Shown here piece after piece: positions 9,290 to 19,172 of a DNA stretch of 64,000 nt. Origin of the DNA: Rosistilla carotiformis. Lineage in GTDB: Bacteria; Planctomycetota; Planctomycetia; Pirellulales; Pirellulaceae. The stretch covers positions 7,231,411 through 7,295,410 of the forward strand of contig NZ_CP036348.1 in NCBI RefSeq assembly GCF_007753095.1, written 5' to 3'. Each line of letters opens with the position of its first letter. Position 1 is the first letter of the stretch. The notes beneath the pieces were generated by a model. The model saw only the letters and a program-made list of their open reading frames with translations, did no database searches and had not been told where the DNA came from. Position numbers and translations under genes: made by a program.

Positions 9290-9743
9290 GCCGCCGAGGA
9301 CCATTCGAGCACTCTCTTTAAACGCAGTTTCCAGACCCTCTCGAGGCTTCGCCGGAGGGGCTAAGTCGGGCGTCACTTCACCCTGCCAAAACGCAGTTTA
9401 GCGGGAGGAGGGCCAGACCAGGGTACCGCGATTCCAGGATGGGAGCCTGCCGGTTCTCATCTCGGGGCGTTCGATCCGGTGAACGTGCCCTCCCCAAAAA
9501 ACTCACTTCGCACTCGTCTCCCGCCCCTTCCGGCTGCGCTGGACGGGTAAAGCTGATCGTGATCTGTCACTGATAGTGAACGATACGGCCGATGCCTCGG
9601 GTGGGTGAAGCAAGCTGTTCTATTGGAGGAACGCCGCCTGTGTTGTGGAGAAATCGGGGATACCAATAGACGTGCATCGACGGGGGCGATGCACTAGAAT
9701 GCAAGCTTTCCTCCTCTTGCTATTCACATCTCAGGTGCCTCGC
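9290..9743. other. Intergenic region with inverted repeats
   Basis: No gene is supported in these 454 bases. The segment 9320-9425 contains two related stretches with the string AAACGCAGTTT (in the parts 9321-9331 and 9389-9399) and a small hairpin around 9336-9360 (CCCTC...GAGGG-like arms). These look like remnants of interspersed planctomycete repeats. The right part should contain the promoter for the membrane-protein gene at 9744. Confidence 0.4.
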
Positions 9744-10670
9744 ATGGGTCTGTACCGTCATAGCGGCCGTGTTCCCGTCGCCGGGCTACTTTGGTGCATC
9801 TTGCTGCTGACACCTCTAGCTCTCATCGGAGGTGCCGCCTATAGCGCCGCGATGGTTTTCCTGCCGTTCATCAAACTGAAGTGGCTAATCAGCCTGCTGT
9901 TCGCTTCGGCGGTTGGGTTTGTCGTCGGCAAGGTTTGCGAAACAGCCAAGATCCGCAATCGCGGCTTTGTGATCTTGGCCACCGTCGCCACGATGGGACT
10001 TGCCTACTACGTATCATGGGGAGTGCAGCGGTTTTGGTTAGTGGTAGGCGAGTTGGGATTGGAAGGGGCGATCGACAATGTCGGCTTGGCCGATCTGCTG
10101 CCGCTTTCGCTGGCAGCCTGGGTTACCTGGCTGTTCGAAAACGGATTGTGGAGCATGCGAGGGGGGGCCGACACGATCAAGGGTTGGCCCTTGGTGGTGT
10201 TGTGGGGAATCGAAGCGGCGACGCTGTTCATCACCAGCTGGATGTTGGCTCTTGGCACTTATGGGTTCCGGCCGTTTTGTGAAGCCTGTGAACGTTGGAC
10301 GACGTTGGATGTGGGGATCGCCGAACTGCCGGTCGATGCTGACGATCCCGCTTGGGCCGAAGTTCGCGATGGCCGACTGGAAGCCTTGCGGCACTTGAAA
10401 ATCAATCCCGCCGAAGACCGACATGTCCGCATCGATCTGGCGACCTGTCCCGAATGTGAAACGGGCGATCACGTGCTGATATCGGGGATCGTTTATGCGG
10501 TCGATAAAGAGGGGAATTTGACAGCAAACGAGACGCCGATCATCGAGTACCTGCATATGACCCGTGACAAGACGAACGAACTGCGCGAGTTTGCAGCGGA
10601 GATGAACGAAGCGGTCGCGTTGATGCGAGCCGATGATGAGGAATTGCATGAAGATGCAACCGATGAATAA
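9744..10670 (+). CDS. Multi-pass membrane protein of unknown function
   Basis: A 308-residue protein. The N-terminal ~180 residues contain about five hydrophobic segments (for example VAGLLWCILLLTPLALIGGAAYSAA, then segments near VGFVVGKV, FVILATVATMGLAYYVSW, LPLSLAAWVTWLF and ATLFITSWMLALG). A soluble, acidic C-terminal ~130 residues follows. That tail has two Cys pairs, FCEACERW and CPECETGDH, spaced like a zinc ribbon. I do not recognise the family. I choose the ATG at 9744 because the longer frame from 9645 adds an unlikely basic leader. A kinase gene follows 64 bp downstream and may be co-transcribed. Confidence 0.7.
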   Translation: MGLYRHSGRVPVAGLLWCILLLTPLALIGGAAYSAAMVFLPFIKLKWLISLLFASAVGFVVGKVCETAKIRNRGFVILATVATMGLAYYVSWGVQRFWLVVGELGLEGAIDNVGLADLLPLSLAAWVTWLFENGLWSMRGGADTIKGWPLVVLWGIEAATLFITSWMLALGTYGFRPFCEACERWTTLDVGIAELPVDADDPAWAEVRDGRLEALRHLKINPAEDRHVRIDLATCPECETGDHVLISGIVYAVDKEGNLTANETPIIEYLHMTRDKTNELREFAAEMNEAVALMRADDEELHEDATDE

Positions 10671-10734
10671 GGCTGCGCGATGCTAGCGAGACAACGTATC
10701 TAAAAAAATACGAGGTTGATGTTGGAGTAAATTT

Positions 10735-12198
10735 TTGGCTGACGAACGAGATCCTAGCGTCGAGGCGTCCGAAGCGACTCCGATTCGCCAAAACCATACG
10801 ACCGAACACGGGTACGTCACCGCGCACGATCCATGTGTCGATCGCACGTTGTTGTTGCCCGGCATGCAGGTCGATCGCTTTGTGATTCAGCGGGAGGTTG
10901 GTCGCGGCGGATTTGGCATCGTCTACAAAGCGTTGGATCCCAATCTGGGAAGGCACGTCGCCGTCAAAGTTCCCCGAGCGGACTTTATGACGGGCCAAAC
11001 CGATCGGCTGTATCGGGAAGCGAAGATCGTCGCGGCATTGGATCACGAAGGGATCGTGAAAGTCTACGAAGCGGGGACCGATGGTGAACTCTCCTATATC
11101 GTCTCCCAGTTGTGTGATGGCCCTGATCTCCGCACTTGGCTGCTCGATCCAACCAATCGCTTGTCGTGCGTTGGGGCTGCCGAACTGATCGCCCAACTGG
11201 CCGATGCATTGAGCTACGCGCATCGGCATGGTGTCCTGCATCGCGACATCAAACCGGGCAACGTGCTTCTTTTTCCCGTCGCTTCGCCCCAAGCGGAATC
11301 CCCCTCTCGAAACCTACCGTTCCAGCCTCGGTTGACCGACTTTGGATTAGCGTCGATGCAATCGAGCGATTGGTCGGTCACCCGCACCAGCGTCGTCTTG
11401 GGAACTCCACTCTACATGGCTCCCGAATGCCTTACCGCCAGCGAGGAATTGCCCTCGGTATCAGCCGACATCTACAGCTTGGGCGCGGTGCTGTACGAAC
11501 TTCTGATTGGAAAGCCGCCAATCGAAGGAGCCCATTTTGGGCAATTGTTGCACCGGTTGACGACCGAGGATCCTGAGTTGCCACATCAGTTGGATGAACG
11601 TGTCCCTGTCGATCTTTCGATCATTTGCAGCAAGTGCCTGCAAAAGGATATCGACGACCGCTACGACACTGTCGGCCAATTGCGAGACGATCTAAGACGT
11701 TTTCTCGAAGGGCAACCGATTTTAGCTCGTGTCCCCACGCTTCGGGATAAGTTTTTCAAATGGTGCCATCAATCCCAGCGGATCCGTTTTGCTGGCGTCT
11801 ACACATGTTGGCTGCATACGGCGTTGATCGTTTGGTTGATCCAGCAAAACACGGTGCTCGCGACCATGGACGTGGTATCCCATGACCTGCTGGTCAAAAA
11901 TGCCACCGAAGCGGTCTCGGTCTCCATCCTGCTTCATGCCCCCAAGGCTTGGCTTGGCTTCCGATTGGCCCGAGGCAGTCGTTGGCCGTTTTGGCCTTCT
12001 GCACTTTCCTGCTTCATCGTGTTGGCCGCTTTTATGTACGCAGCGTTTTCACAGCAGGGACTTTTTGATTTCAACTTCCCCTCGCCACCAACGAAAGTCG
12101 CCGTTTACGGGCTGTTGATCACCGCAGCGGGGGTGGAGTTGCTCAGCTACCTCGTGGCAATCCCCGCATTTTTGCGACGCCGAGAGCCCGTCAGGTGA
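10735..12198 (+). CDS. Ser/Thr protein kinase with C-terminal membrane segments
   Basis: A 487-residue Hanks-type (PknB-like) kinase. After a ~50-residue leader the kinase domain runs about residues 48-335: glycine loop GRGGFGIVYKA, VAVKVP lysine, HRDIKPGN catalytic loop, DFGLA, and an APE-like MAPE. All catalytic residues are present, so it should be active. The C-terminal ~140 residues contain four hydrophobic helices, so the kinase is probably tethered to the inner membrane facing the cytoplasm. The start is TTG at 10735; GGAG lies 7 bases upstream and no better Met exists. No sensor domain is recognised in the tail. Confidence 0.88.
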   Translation: MADERDPSVEASEATPIRQNHTTEHGYVTAHDPCVDRTLLLPGMQVDRFVIQREVGRGGFGIVYKALDPNLGRHVAVKVPRADFMTGQTDRLYREAKIVAALDHEGIVKVYEAGTDGELSYIVSQLCDGPDLRTWLLDPTNRLSCVGAAELIAQLADALSYAHRHGVLHRDIKPGNVLLFPVASPQAESPSRNLPFQPRLTDFGLASMQSSDWSVTRTSVVLGTPLYMAPECLTASEELPSVSADIYSLGAVLYELLIGKPPIEGAHFGQLLHRLTTEDPELPHQLDERVPVDLSIICSKCLQKDIDDRYDTVGQLRDDLRRFLEGQPILARVPTLRDKFFKWCHQSQRIRFAGVYTCWLHTALIVWLIQQNTVLATMDVVSHDLLVKNATEAVSVSILLHAPKAWLGFRLARGSRWPFWPSALSCFIVLAAFMYAAFSQQGLFDFNFPSPPTKVAVYGLLITAAGVELLSYLVAIPAFLRRREPVR

Positions 12199-12377
12199 CT
12201 GACTGCTTGCATTCGCCGCCAGTCGTGTCATGCTGATGGTCAGCCCTCTCCCAACATCGATTCGTGCGACGGCGGTAGCAACATTTAATTGCTGACGCGA
12301 ACGACCGAATCCCCCCCTTATCACGCAGGTTGCGCCTTGGCGCGGCCCTCGCCCGCCTTAACTTCGAGAGTACGCCA

Positions 12378-15300
12378 ATGTTTCTTCGACGCTGCATGCT
12401 TGCGATTGGGATTGTTTGTCTTGCGATCGGTACCCGAGTCGCTGCCGACAATCGTCCCAACGTGATCTTTATCTTGACCGACAACCATGGCGCATGGACG
12501 CTTGGTTGTTATGGCAACCAAGAGATCAAAACGCCACATCTGGACAAGATGGCTGCTGAAGGTGTTCGCTTCGACAACGCCTTCGCCGTCAATCCGGTCT
12601 GTTCGCCCAACCGGGCAACGCTGCTGACCGGCTTGATTCCCAGCCAACATGGCGTGCACAGCTACCTGCACGGCGGACGCTGGCAAACCGGACCTGAAGC
12701 TCGCAATACGATCGCCCCGTTCCTGTCGGTCCCTGCGGTCTTGAAGGAATCCGGCTACGCGTGCGGCTTGGTCGGCAAGTGGCATCTGGGCGGCAACATG
12801 AGTCCGCAGAGTGGGCTGGACGATTATTGGATCACCAAACCTGTTGGCGGCAGCGGCACGTTTTATGGCGACCAAGTGATCGAAAATGGCAAACAGCGCA
12901 GCGAACCGCAATACACCACCGACCTGTGGACCGACCACGCGGTGAAGTTCATCCGCCAGCAGGCAGCGGTCGAGAAGCCGTTTTTCTTGTACCTCGCCTA
13001 CAACGGTCCCTATGCTTTGAGCAATCTGTTGCTGCGCGAAGGGAAGAACCGACACGTCGAAGCGTATCGCGGGAAGAACTTCGATTCGTTCCCCGATGGC
13101 AAGCCGCATCCATGGCAATACAACAACAAGGACTTCCAAAACAATCCGGTCTCGATCTCCCGCGTGGCGACCGAAGTCAGTGGCGTCGACGATGGCGTTG
13201 GCGAGATCATGCAGACGCTTGCCGAACTGGGAATCGATGAAAACACCATCGTCATCTTTACCGGAGACCAAGGCTGGGCCGGCGGCCACGGTGGGCTGTT
13301 TGGCATGGGCGATCACACGCGTCCCACGATGGTGACCGATCCGATGATGCAGGTGCCGTTGATCTGGCGTCACCCCGGTGCGATCGATGCGGGGAAGACC
13401 AGCGATCTGCTGACCTGCAACTACGACTTTGCCCCCACGCTGCTGAACTATCTGGGACTCGGCGATTCGATCCCGGAATCGACCAATTTGCCCGGCCGCG
13501 ATACCAGCGGCGAACTGCGCGGCCAGCCGTTGCAGCGTTCGGTCGACGATGCGGTCTTCTTCGAATTCGAGACACTTCGTTCGGTCCGCACCAACGACTG
13601 GAAATTGATCCGACGCTTTCCCAACGGCCCCGATGAACTGTTCGATCTGAAAAACGATCCCGAAGAGCAATACAACCGGATCGCAGAACAACCGCAAGTC
13701 GCTAGCGTTCTGTCGGCGCGGCTGGAGCGATTCTTCAACGAGCACGCCGATCCGAAGTACGACCTCTGGAATGGAGGGGATGCGCAGACGGTGCTGTTCG
13801 AGCCGGTACCGGAAAAGAAGCAGCCGTTGCCCGCCGTCGAACCGCCAGCCCTGTCCGAGGGCTACGCTCCGGCAGAGCTCACGGTTCCCGAGGGCTACAG
13901 CGTCGAACTGGTCGCCGGTCCGCCGATGATCCAGCATCCGATGATGGCTTCGTTCGATGATCGCGGGCGATTGTTCGTCGCCGAAAGCGCGGGGCTGAAC
14001 CTGCGCAGCGACGACTTGGAAGAACAGCTCCCCAATTCGATCGTGATGTTGGAGGATACCGATCGCGACGGCCGGTTCGATCGACGCAGTCTGTTTGCCG
14101 ACGAGATGACGCTGCCGATGGGAGCCGCCTGGCACGCCGGATCGCTGTACGTCGCCGCCCCACCAAATATCTGGCGGTTGCAGGATACCGACGACGATGG
14201 CGTCGCCGACGTCCGCGAGAAATTGGTCAGCGGGTTTGGTTACAACGGGAACGCGGCGAGTATTCACGGCTGCTTCGTCTCGCCCGACGGACGGATCTAT
14301 TGGTGCGATGGCCGGCACGGGCACGAAGTCAAAGACGACGCCGGGAACGTCACCAGCAAGGGTTCGGGATCTTATATCTTCTCCTGCCGTCCCGACGGTT
14401 CGGATGTTCGAGCCCATAGCGGCGGCGGGATGGACAATCCTGTCGAAGTCGACTTCACCGAAACGGGCGACGTTTTTGGAACCGTCAATATTCTCAAGAC
14501 CTCGCCTCGCGAAGACTGCTTGGTTCACTGGCTGCACGGCGGCACCTATCCTCACTCGCAGCGGGTGCTGGGTGAATTCAAGCGGACCGGCGACCTGCTG
14601 GAACCAGTTTTTAGTTTTGGCCATGTCGCGGTCTCGGGGATGGCTCGGTATCGCAGTGGCGTGATCGATCGTTCGTTCCGCGACGACATCTTTGTGACGA
14701 TCTTCAACACCGGCGAGGTGGTCCGCTGCACGTGGAACGAAGAGGGATCGAGTTTCCGTTCGGAGATGGCTCCGTTCCTGAAGTCCTCCTCCCCCGATTT
14801 CCATCCGACCGATGTCCTGGAAGATGCCGATGGCAGCTTGTTGGTCGTCGACACTGGCGGCTGGTTTCGCATCGGTTGCCCGACATCACAAATCGCGAAA
14901 CCGGAGCAGTTTGGCGGCATCTATCGGATCACTCGCGATGGCGTCACAAACCTTCCCGATCCTTGGGGGCATGAACTCGATTGGCAGGATCCACCGATCT
15001 CCGACTTGGTGCGACGGTTGCGAGACACGCGGTTTAAGGTTCGCGAGCGAGCGATCGCCGAATGTGCGGCTCGCGGCGACCAAGCCGTTGCGTCGCTGAA
15101 GTCGACGATCGATCGGCAGCCTTATCCCGACGGACGCCTTGGTGCGTTGTGGGCGCTAGCGCGGATCGGCACTCCCGCCGCTCAAGCGGTTGTCCGCCAG
15201 GCGTTGACCAATCCATTTGCACCGATGCGAAAAGCGGCTTGCCAGATCTTGGCGAGTAACCCCGATTCCGAGGCAACGGCCGGCCTGATCGAATTGTTGC

Positions 15301-16868
15301 AAGACGATTCGCCCCAGATCCGCCGCGTGGCGGCGAAGGCGTTGGGGCGAACCGCCGATCCGGCCGCTGTCGGTCCGCTGTTGGCATCGCTATCGCACAG
15401 CGTCGATCGTTCCGAGCAGCACGCGATCATCTACGCATTGATCGAAATTGATGCGATCGATCCGACGCGCAAGGGCTTGGTTTCCGAATCGGCTGCGACG
15501 CGGTTGGGGGCTCTGATCGCGATCGACCAGCTCGACTCCGGCTCCCTGACGGCCGAAGAGATGACGCGTCTGTTGGATGATCCCGACGATGCCGTTCGCG
15601 CCGCGGCGCTGCAGATTATTCGCCAGCATGCAGAGTTCCGCGACGCGGCGCTGGCGACGTTGCAGCAGTGGTTCGGCGACGGCCGCGATGTCACCGAACT
15701 GTTAGCAGCCTTTCTCTCGGATCCCTCGATCGCCGCCTGGGCTGCGGAGCAATTCAGCTCGCCGTCGTTAAACGACTCGCAGCGCCGCGAATTGCTCACC
15801 GCGATCGCCCGCGCCGAATCGCCTCATTCCGCATCGTTGGCATCGGTGGTCGTCAAGCAATTGGCCGACGCGGAGGATTCGCAGCGGATGCTGGTGATCG
15901 CTGCAGCGGGTAATTTGCGCAGCCCGCAGATCGTCGAATCGCTCGCCGCGATTGCTCACGATTCGAAAACATCGACCTCGGTTCGGTTGGCCGCCGTCGC
16001 CGCCGCTTCGGCAAACAACAAGTCGTTGGACGCCGAATCGTTTGAATTGTTGATCGAGACGTTGGCCGATGAAGCTGCCGGAACCGACGCCAGCAGTGCC
16101 GTTGCGATCCTCAGCCGCGCCTACCTGACCTCGCCACAACTGATCGCACTAAGCCGCCAGTTGCGAGGACTCAGTCCCACATCGCTGGCCGATCTGTTGG
16201 TCGCCTACAGCCGCGACCGAAACCCCGAGGTGGCGTTGGCCCTGATCGAAGCATTGCAATCGTCGACTCACGGCGGGCTGTTGTCCGAGGCACAGGTCAC
16301 CGTGGCGATCGGCGGGCATGCTCCCGAGGTGCGAGCTGCTGCCGATCCGTTGTTGGAACGCATCCGCCAGCACGCCCAGACGACTTCGGAAAAACTGGCT
16401 CGCTGGAAATCAAAGCTCTCCAGCGGCGATCCGGATCGCGGACGCGAGGTCTTCTTTGGTAAGAAGGCTCAGTGCGCCAGCTGTCACCGCGTTGGCGATA
16501 CTTCGCTTGCCGGCGGCGCGGTCGAGGGGAATCCGATCGGGCCCGATCTGTCGCGGATCGGCCGGATCCGCGGCGCGCACGATCTGTTGGAAGCGATCCT
16601 GTTTCCGTCGGCCAGCTTTGCTCGCGAGTTCGAACCGTACAGCGTGTTGACCAGCTCGGGCCAGCTGCTCAACGGACTTCTGAAGCAAACCGGATCGATC
16701 GACACGGTGACGCTTCAAGGAGCGACGGGCGATCCAATCGAGATCGATCGCGACGAGATCGAACAGATGAAACCGGGCAGCGTCTCGATCATGCCGCAAG
16801 GACTGCACGAATCATTGACCGACCAAGAGATGGCCGATCTGATCGGGTATCTGCAGTCGCTGCGTTAG
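12378..16868 (+). CDS. Sulfatase fused to PVC-type dehydrogenase, HEAT repeats and cytochrome c
   Basis: A 1496-residue exported multidomain protein. A signal peptide (MFLRRCMLAIGIVCLAIGTRVAA) is followed by an alkaline-phosphatase-fold sulfatase domain (about residues 24-460) with the formylglycine site C75-S-P-N-R and GDQGWAGGHGG metal-site residues. Next comes a six-bladed beta-propeller of the planctomycete membrane-bound dehydrogenase type (about 475-850; VPEGYSVELVAGPP start, GIYRITRDG end), then HEAT-type repeats (about 870-1330). The C-terminal heme domain carries CASCH at residues 1366-1370. The latter three parts usually occur together in PVC proteins without a sulfatase. The protein should be periplasmic, removing sulfate from a glycan and perhaps oxidising the sugar with electron transfer to the heme; this coupling is inference. 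It is convergent with the next sulfatase. Confidence 0.88.
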   Translation: MFLRRCMLAIGIVCLAIGTRVAADNRPNVIFILTDNHGAWTLGCYGNQEIKTPHLDKMAAEGVRFDNAFAVNPVCSPNRATLLTGLIPSQHGVHSYLHGGRWQTGPEARNTIAPFLSVPAVLKESGYACGLVGKWHLGGNMSPQSGLDDYWITKPVGGSGTFYGDQVIENGKQRSEPQYTTDLWTDHAVKFIRQQAAVEKPFFLYLAYNGPYALSNLLLREGKNRHVEAYRGKNFDSFPDGKPHPWQYNNKDFQNNPVSISRVATEVSGVDDGVGEIMQTLAELGIDENTIVIFTGDQGWAGGHGGLFGMGDHTRPTMVTDPMMQVPLIWRHPGAIDAGKTSDLLTCNYDFAPTLLNYLGLGDSIPESTNLPGRDTSGELRGQPLQRSVDDAVFFEFETLRSVRTNDWKLIRRFPNGPDELFDLKNDPEEQYNRIAEQPQVASVLSARLERFFNEHADPKYDLWNGGDAQTVLFEPVPEKKQPLPAVEPPALSEGYAPAELTVPEGYSVELVAGPPMIQHPMMASFDDRGRLFVAESAGLNLRSDDLEEQLPNSIVMLEDTDRDGRFDRRSLFADEMTLPMGAAWHAGSLYVAAPPNIWRLQDTDDDGVADVREKLVSGFGYNGNAASIHGCFVSPDGRIYWCDGRHGHEVKDDAGNVTSKGSGSYIFSCRPDGSDVRAHSGGGMDNPVEVDFTETGDVFGTVNILKTSPREDCLVHWLHGGTYPHSQRVLGEFKRTGDLLEPVFSFGHVAVSGMARYRSGVIDRSFRDDIFVTIFNTGEVVRCTWNEEGSSFRSEMAPFLKSSSPDFHPTDVLEDADGSLLVVDTGGWFRIGCPTSQIAKPEQFGGIYRITRDGVTNLPDPWGHELDWQDPPISDLVRRLRDTRFKVRERAIAECAARGDQAVASLKSTIDRQPYPDGRLGALWALARIGTPAAQAVVRQALTNPFAPMRKAACQILASNPDSEATAGLIELLQDDSPQIRRVAAKALGRTADPAAVGPLLASLSHSVDRSEQHAIIYALIEIDAIDPTRKGLVSESAATRLGALIAIDQLDSGSLTAEEMTRLLDDPDDAVRAAALQIIRQHAEFRDAALATLQQWFGDGRDVTELLAAFLSDPSIAAWAAEQFSSPSLNDSQRRELLTAIARAESPHSASLASVVVKQLADAEDSQRMLVIAAAGNLRSPQIVESLAAIAHDSKTSTSVRLAAVAAASANNKSLDAESFELLIETLADEAAGTDASSAVAILSRAYLTSPQLIALSRQLRGLSPTSLADLLVAYSRDRNPEVALALIEALQSSTHGGLLSEAQVTVAIGGHAPEVRAAADPLLERIRQHAQTTSEKLARWKSKLSSGDPDRGREVFFGKKAQCASCHRVGDTSLAGGAVEGNPIGPDLSRIGRIRGAHDLLEAILFPSASFAREFEPYSVLTSSGQLLNGLLKQTGSIDTVTLQGATGDPIEIDRDEIEQMKPGSVSIMPQGLHESLTDQEMADLIGYLQSLR

Positions 16869-16897
16869 GCGGGCGATTGGAAAGCGGTTTTATTGCG

Positions 16898-16951
16898 CGC
16901 GATCGGCTGAAGCCTTGACTCCAACGCGATCGGCTAAAGCCTTTACTCCAG
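16898..16951. repeat. 27-bp tandem repeat between convergent genes
   Basis: Two adjacent 27-bp units, 16898-16924 and 16925-16951, share CGCGATCGGCT, AAGCCTT and ACTCCA with three differences. They sit between the convergent sulfatase genes. Two units do not make a CRISPR array. Confidence 0.8.
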
Positions 16952-16955
16952 CGCT

Positions 16956-18260
16956 TTAGGGCGTGATGGCTTGGAAGGCGGTTTCCAGTCGCTCGCGGGC
17001 GGCTTGCGATTGCGGATCTTGGTTGTCCGCATTGGGTTCGGCGGGAAGCGATCGGGCGTCTTTTAAGGCATCCGATTGGCGGAACAGCCGCCAAGAGCCG
17101 TCGAATAGATTCTCTTCTTTGCCGATCCCTTGATGCGTCCATGGACGCGTTGGTCCAGGTTGGCCGTGGATTTGAGCGGCGATGCTGCGCCCGTCGATCG
17201 ACAGTCCCTCGGGGATCGATGTTTCGGTCAGTTCGCAGAAGGTCGGAAACAGATCGACGACGTCGACCAGGTCGTCGCAGACCTGCCCCACCGGAACGCC
17301 AGGTGGTCCCCAGACGATCAGAGGGACGTGTGTCCCTGCGTCGCCAAGTGTGCGCTTGCCACCGTTGACATTCCCCGCGCGGGTGTGCCGCGTGTGCCGC
17401 CGCTGCCCAGGTTCGTTGGCTTGCGGATTGCGAAAGTCCTCCTCGTGCGTGCCGTTGTCTCCCATGAACAGCACGTAGGTATTTTCCCGCAGCCCCATCG
17501 AATCGACAGCATCCAACAGGCGACCGACCAGGTGGTCCATGTAGTGGATCATGTGATCAAGTTTCGCGGGGCGACCCAGTCGACGATCCTCTGGCGTGGC
17601 GATGATCGGATCGTGTGGCAGCATTTCGTTGTGGACGATCAGAAACGGTTGCTCTTTGGCTTGAGCGTCTCGCATCTGGTCGATCACGTAATCGACCAGC
17701 ACGTCGGGGCCAAAGCGGTCGGCGATGTCGTCGCGGACCTGGCCATCTTGATTCAGCGTCGGGTTCCAGTGCCGCAGCGTCTTCTTGCCCTGCAGCCAGA
17801 TCTGCCAGATGCACCACGAATCGAAACCGGCGTCGCGGATATGGTTGGGCCAATGTTCGAGCGTCGCCAGTTGCCATTTGCCCGTCACGCTGGTGGCGTA
17901 TCCCGTCGACCGGATCGATTGGGCGAAGGTTGGCATCGCTTGGAAATCGACAGTCTTTTTTGTCCCGTGATGGACCGGCAAAACGATCGTGTGCTGGTGC
18001 CGCGTGGTGTAGAGGCTGGTGTGCAAACTGACTCGCGTCGGCGTGCAGACGGGGCTCGCGTAGGCGCGGGAGAATCGAAGCCCCTCGGCCGCCATCGCGT
18101 CCAGTCGTGGCGTCTGGAAATCGAGGCCACCGTAACAGCCCAACGCTTCGTAACCGATGTCGTCGGCCAGGATCAGCAGGACGTTGGGGCGGTCGTCGGC
18201 GAAAAGGGGAGTCGACAACAATAGCAGCAACAGCGGAAGCGTGCGGAACGGATTTGGCAT
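16956..18260 (-). CDS. Exported sulfatase (arylsulfatase family S1)
   Basis: A 434-residue sulfatase. It has a signal peptide (LLLLLLSTPLFA, cleavage about residue 21), NVLLILADDIGYEALGCYGG with the paired metal-binding Asp residues, and the formylglycine motif C72-T-P-T-R. GKWQL, HNEMLPHDP and MGDNGTHEEDF complete the active-site pattern. It needs a formylglycine-generating enzyme, which is not in this window. It probably hydrolyses sulfate esters of polysaccharides in the periplasm; the exact substrate cannot be told. It lies tail to tail with the sulfatase-cytochrome fusion. Confidence 0.9.
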   Translation of the reverse strand: MPNPFRTLPLLLLLLSTPLFADDRPNVLLILADDIGYEALGCYGGLDFQTPRLDAMAAEGLRFSRAYASPVCTPTRVSLHTSLYTTRHQHTIVLPVHHGTKKTVDFQAMPTFAQSIRSTGYATSVTGKWQLATLEHWPNHIRDAGFDSWCIWQIWLQGKKTLRHWNPTLNQDGQVRDDIADRFGPDVLVDYVIDQMRDAQAKEQPFLIVHNEMLPHDPIIATPEDRRLGRPAKLDHMIHYMDHLVGRLLDAVDSMGLRENTYVLFMGDNGTHEEDFRNPQANEPGQRRHTRHTRAGNVNGGKRTLGDAGTHVPLIVWGPPGVPVGQVCDDLVDVVDLFPTFCELTETSIPEGLSIDGRSIAAQIHGQPGPTRPWTHQGIGKEENLFDGSWRLFRQSDALKDARSLPAEPNADNQDPQSQAARERLETAFQAITP

Positions 18261-18434
18261 CGGCTTGGGCTTCTATAAAAGAACAGAGGGCGAACGACAG
18301 TTCGTGGTACCACGGATGGTGCAGCGACCGCGAGAAAAGATTGGATTGCCAGTATAGAAGCTGTTCGCCCCGTGTCGAGCTTCACTCACAATTCGCCTCG
18401 CTCCCACTCCGATCTCGTTTCGGCGACAGACGGC

Positions 18435-19172
18435 CTATCCTGCAACAGGGTTGTCGAAACGCTCCAGCGATCGCGGGCCAACGGTCTTCAGCGAGTTGCC
18501 CGCCTCACGAACGCGCACTTCCGAGCCAGTCACGACGACCAACAAAGCTCCGTCGTGCACCCTGGCTGCGTAGCCCGACGCGTCTTTTGCTTGCACGCCA
18601 TGGTTCTCCATCGCACTCCAAACACTGCCGCCCACTGCGCCGGCGGCCATGCCAACGATTGGCCCCGCCAGCAACATGGGTCCGACCATCGTGGCGGTGC
18701 CCAACAGCCCTCCCAATGCGCCACCGACGAGCGTCCCAACACCTGTCGTTTTGCCCGACGGAGCTTGGAGTCCCGCTCCTTGTTCGGTTTCTTTCAGCTC
18801 GGCGAACCGAGGATCCGTGACACTGGTGATTGTCGACACCTCGTGCTCCGTGTAGCCGGCTTTCTCCAGAACCTGCAGCGCTGTGGCGAAGTCATCCAAT
18901 GTGTCAAATTCGGCAATCACACAGTGATCGGTTTCTTTTTCATCGTTCATCTCAGGTTGCTCCTTAGCATTAAGTGGATCTTCAAGCGACGCGTGGGTGT
19001 CCGTCCCCGGAAAGTCAAGCGGCGGATGGCGTGTTGGAGTGATTCCGCCGGGGACCTCCACGTAGATTCGTTCGCCGCAGTGGGGACAAGCGACAGCTCG
19101 ATCGTCCACTTCACGATGGCACCTCGGACACGCGATGTGATTCAGTGGCGGTTCTCGATGCTGAGGCTGCAT
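18435..19172 (-). CDS. Zinc-ribbon protein with glycine-zipper domain (GS17M-like)
   Basis: A 245-residue protein. The N-terminus has a CPRCH...CPHC zinc ribbon (about residues 15-33). After a linker, the region HCVIAEFDTLDDFATALQVLEKAGY resembles the start of the general-stress-protein 17M / DUF1269-like fold. A long glycine-zipper stretch (GVGTLVGGALGGLLGTATMVGPML...) could insert in or associate with a membrane. The C-terminus (GALLVVVTGSEVRVREAGNSLK) looks like a second half of the same alpha/beta fold. I place the start at the ATG at 19172 (MQPQHREPP) because the longer frame to 19226 adds nothing conserved-looking. Function unknown; possibly stress-related. Confidence 0.65.
   Translation of the reverse strand: MQPQHREPPLNHIACPRCHREVDDRAVACPHCGERIYVEVPGGITPTRHPPLDFPGTDTHASLEDPLNAKEQPEMNDEKETDHCVIAEFDTLDDFATALQVLEKAGYTEHEVSTITSVTDPRFAELKETEQGAGLQAPSGKTTGVGTLVGGALGGLLGTATMVGPMLLAGPIVGMAAGAVGGSVWSAMENHGVQAKDASGYAARVHDGALLVVVTGSEVRVREAGNSLKTVGPRSLERFDNPVAG

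Noticed and set aside
12321-14804. 827-codon minus-strand frame opposite the sulfatase fusion
   Set aside because: The plus strand encodes complete sulfatase and propeller motifs; the antisense product is Arg/Asp/Gln-rich low-complexity typical of GC-rich shadow frames.
16898-16951. Two 27-bp repeats as a mini-CRISPR
   Set aside because: Directly adjacent without spacer; only two units.
17130-18224. 364-codon plus-strand frame opposite the second sulfatase
   Set aside because: The minus strand carries a signal peptide and CTPTR sulfatase motif; the other frame is a shadow.
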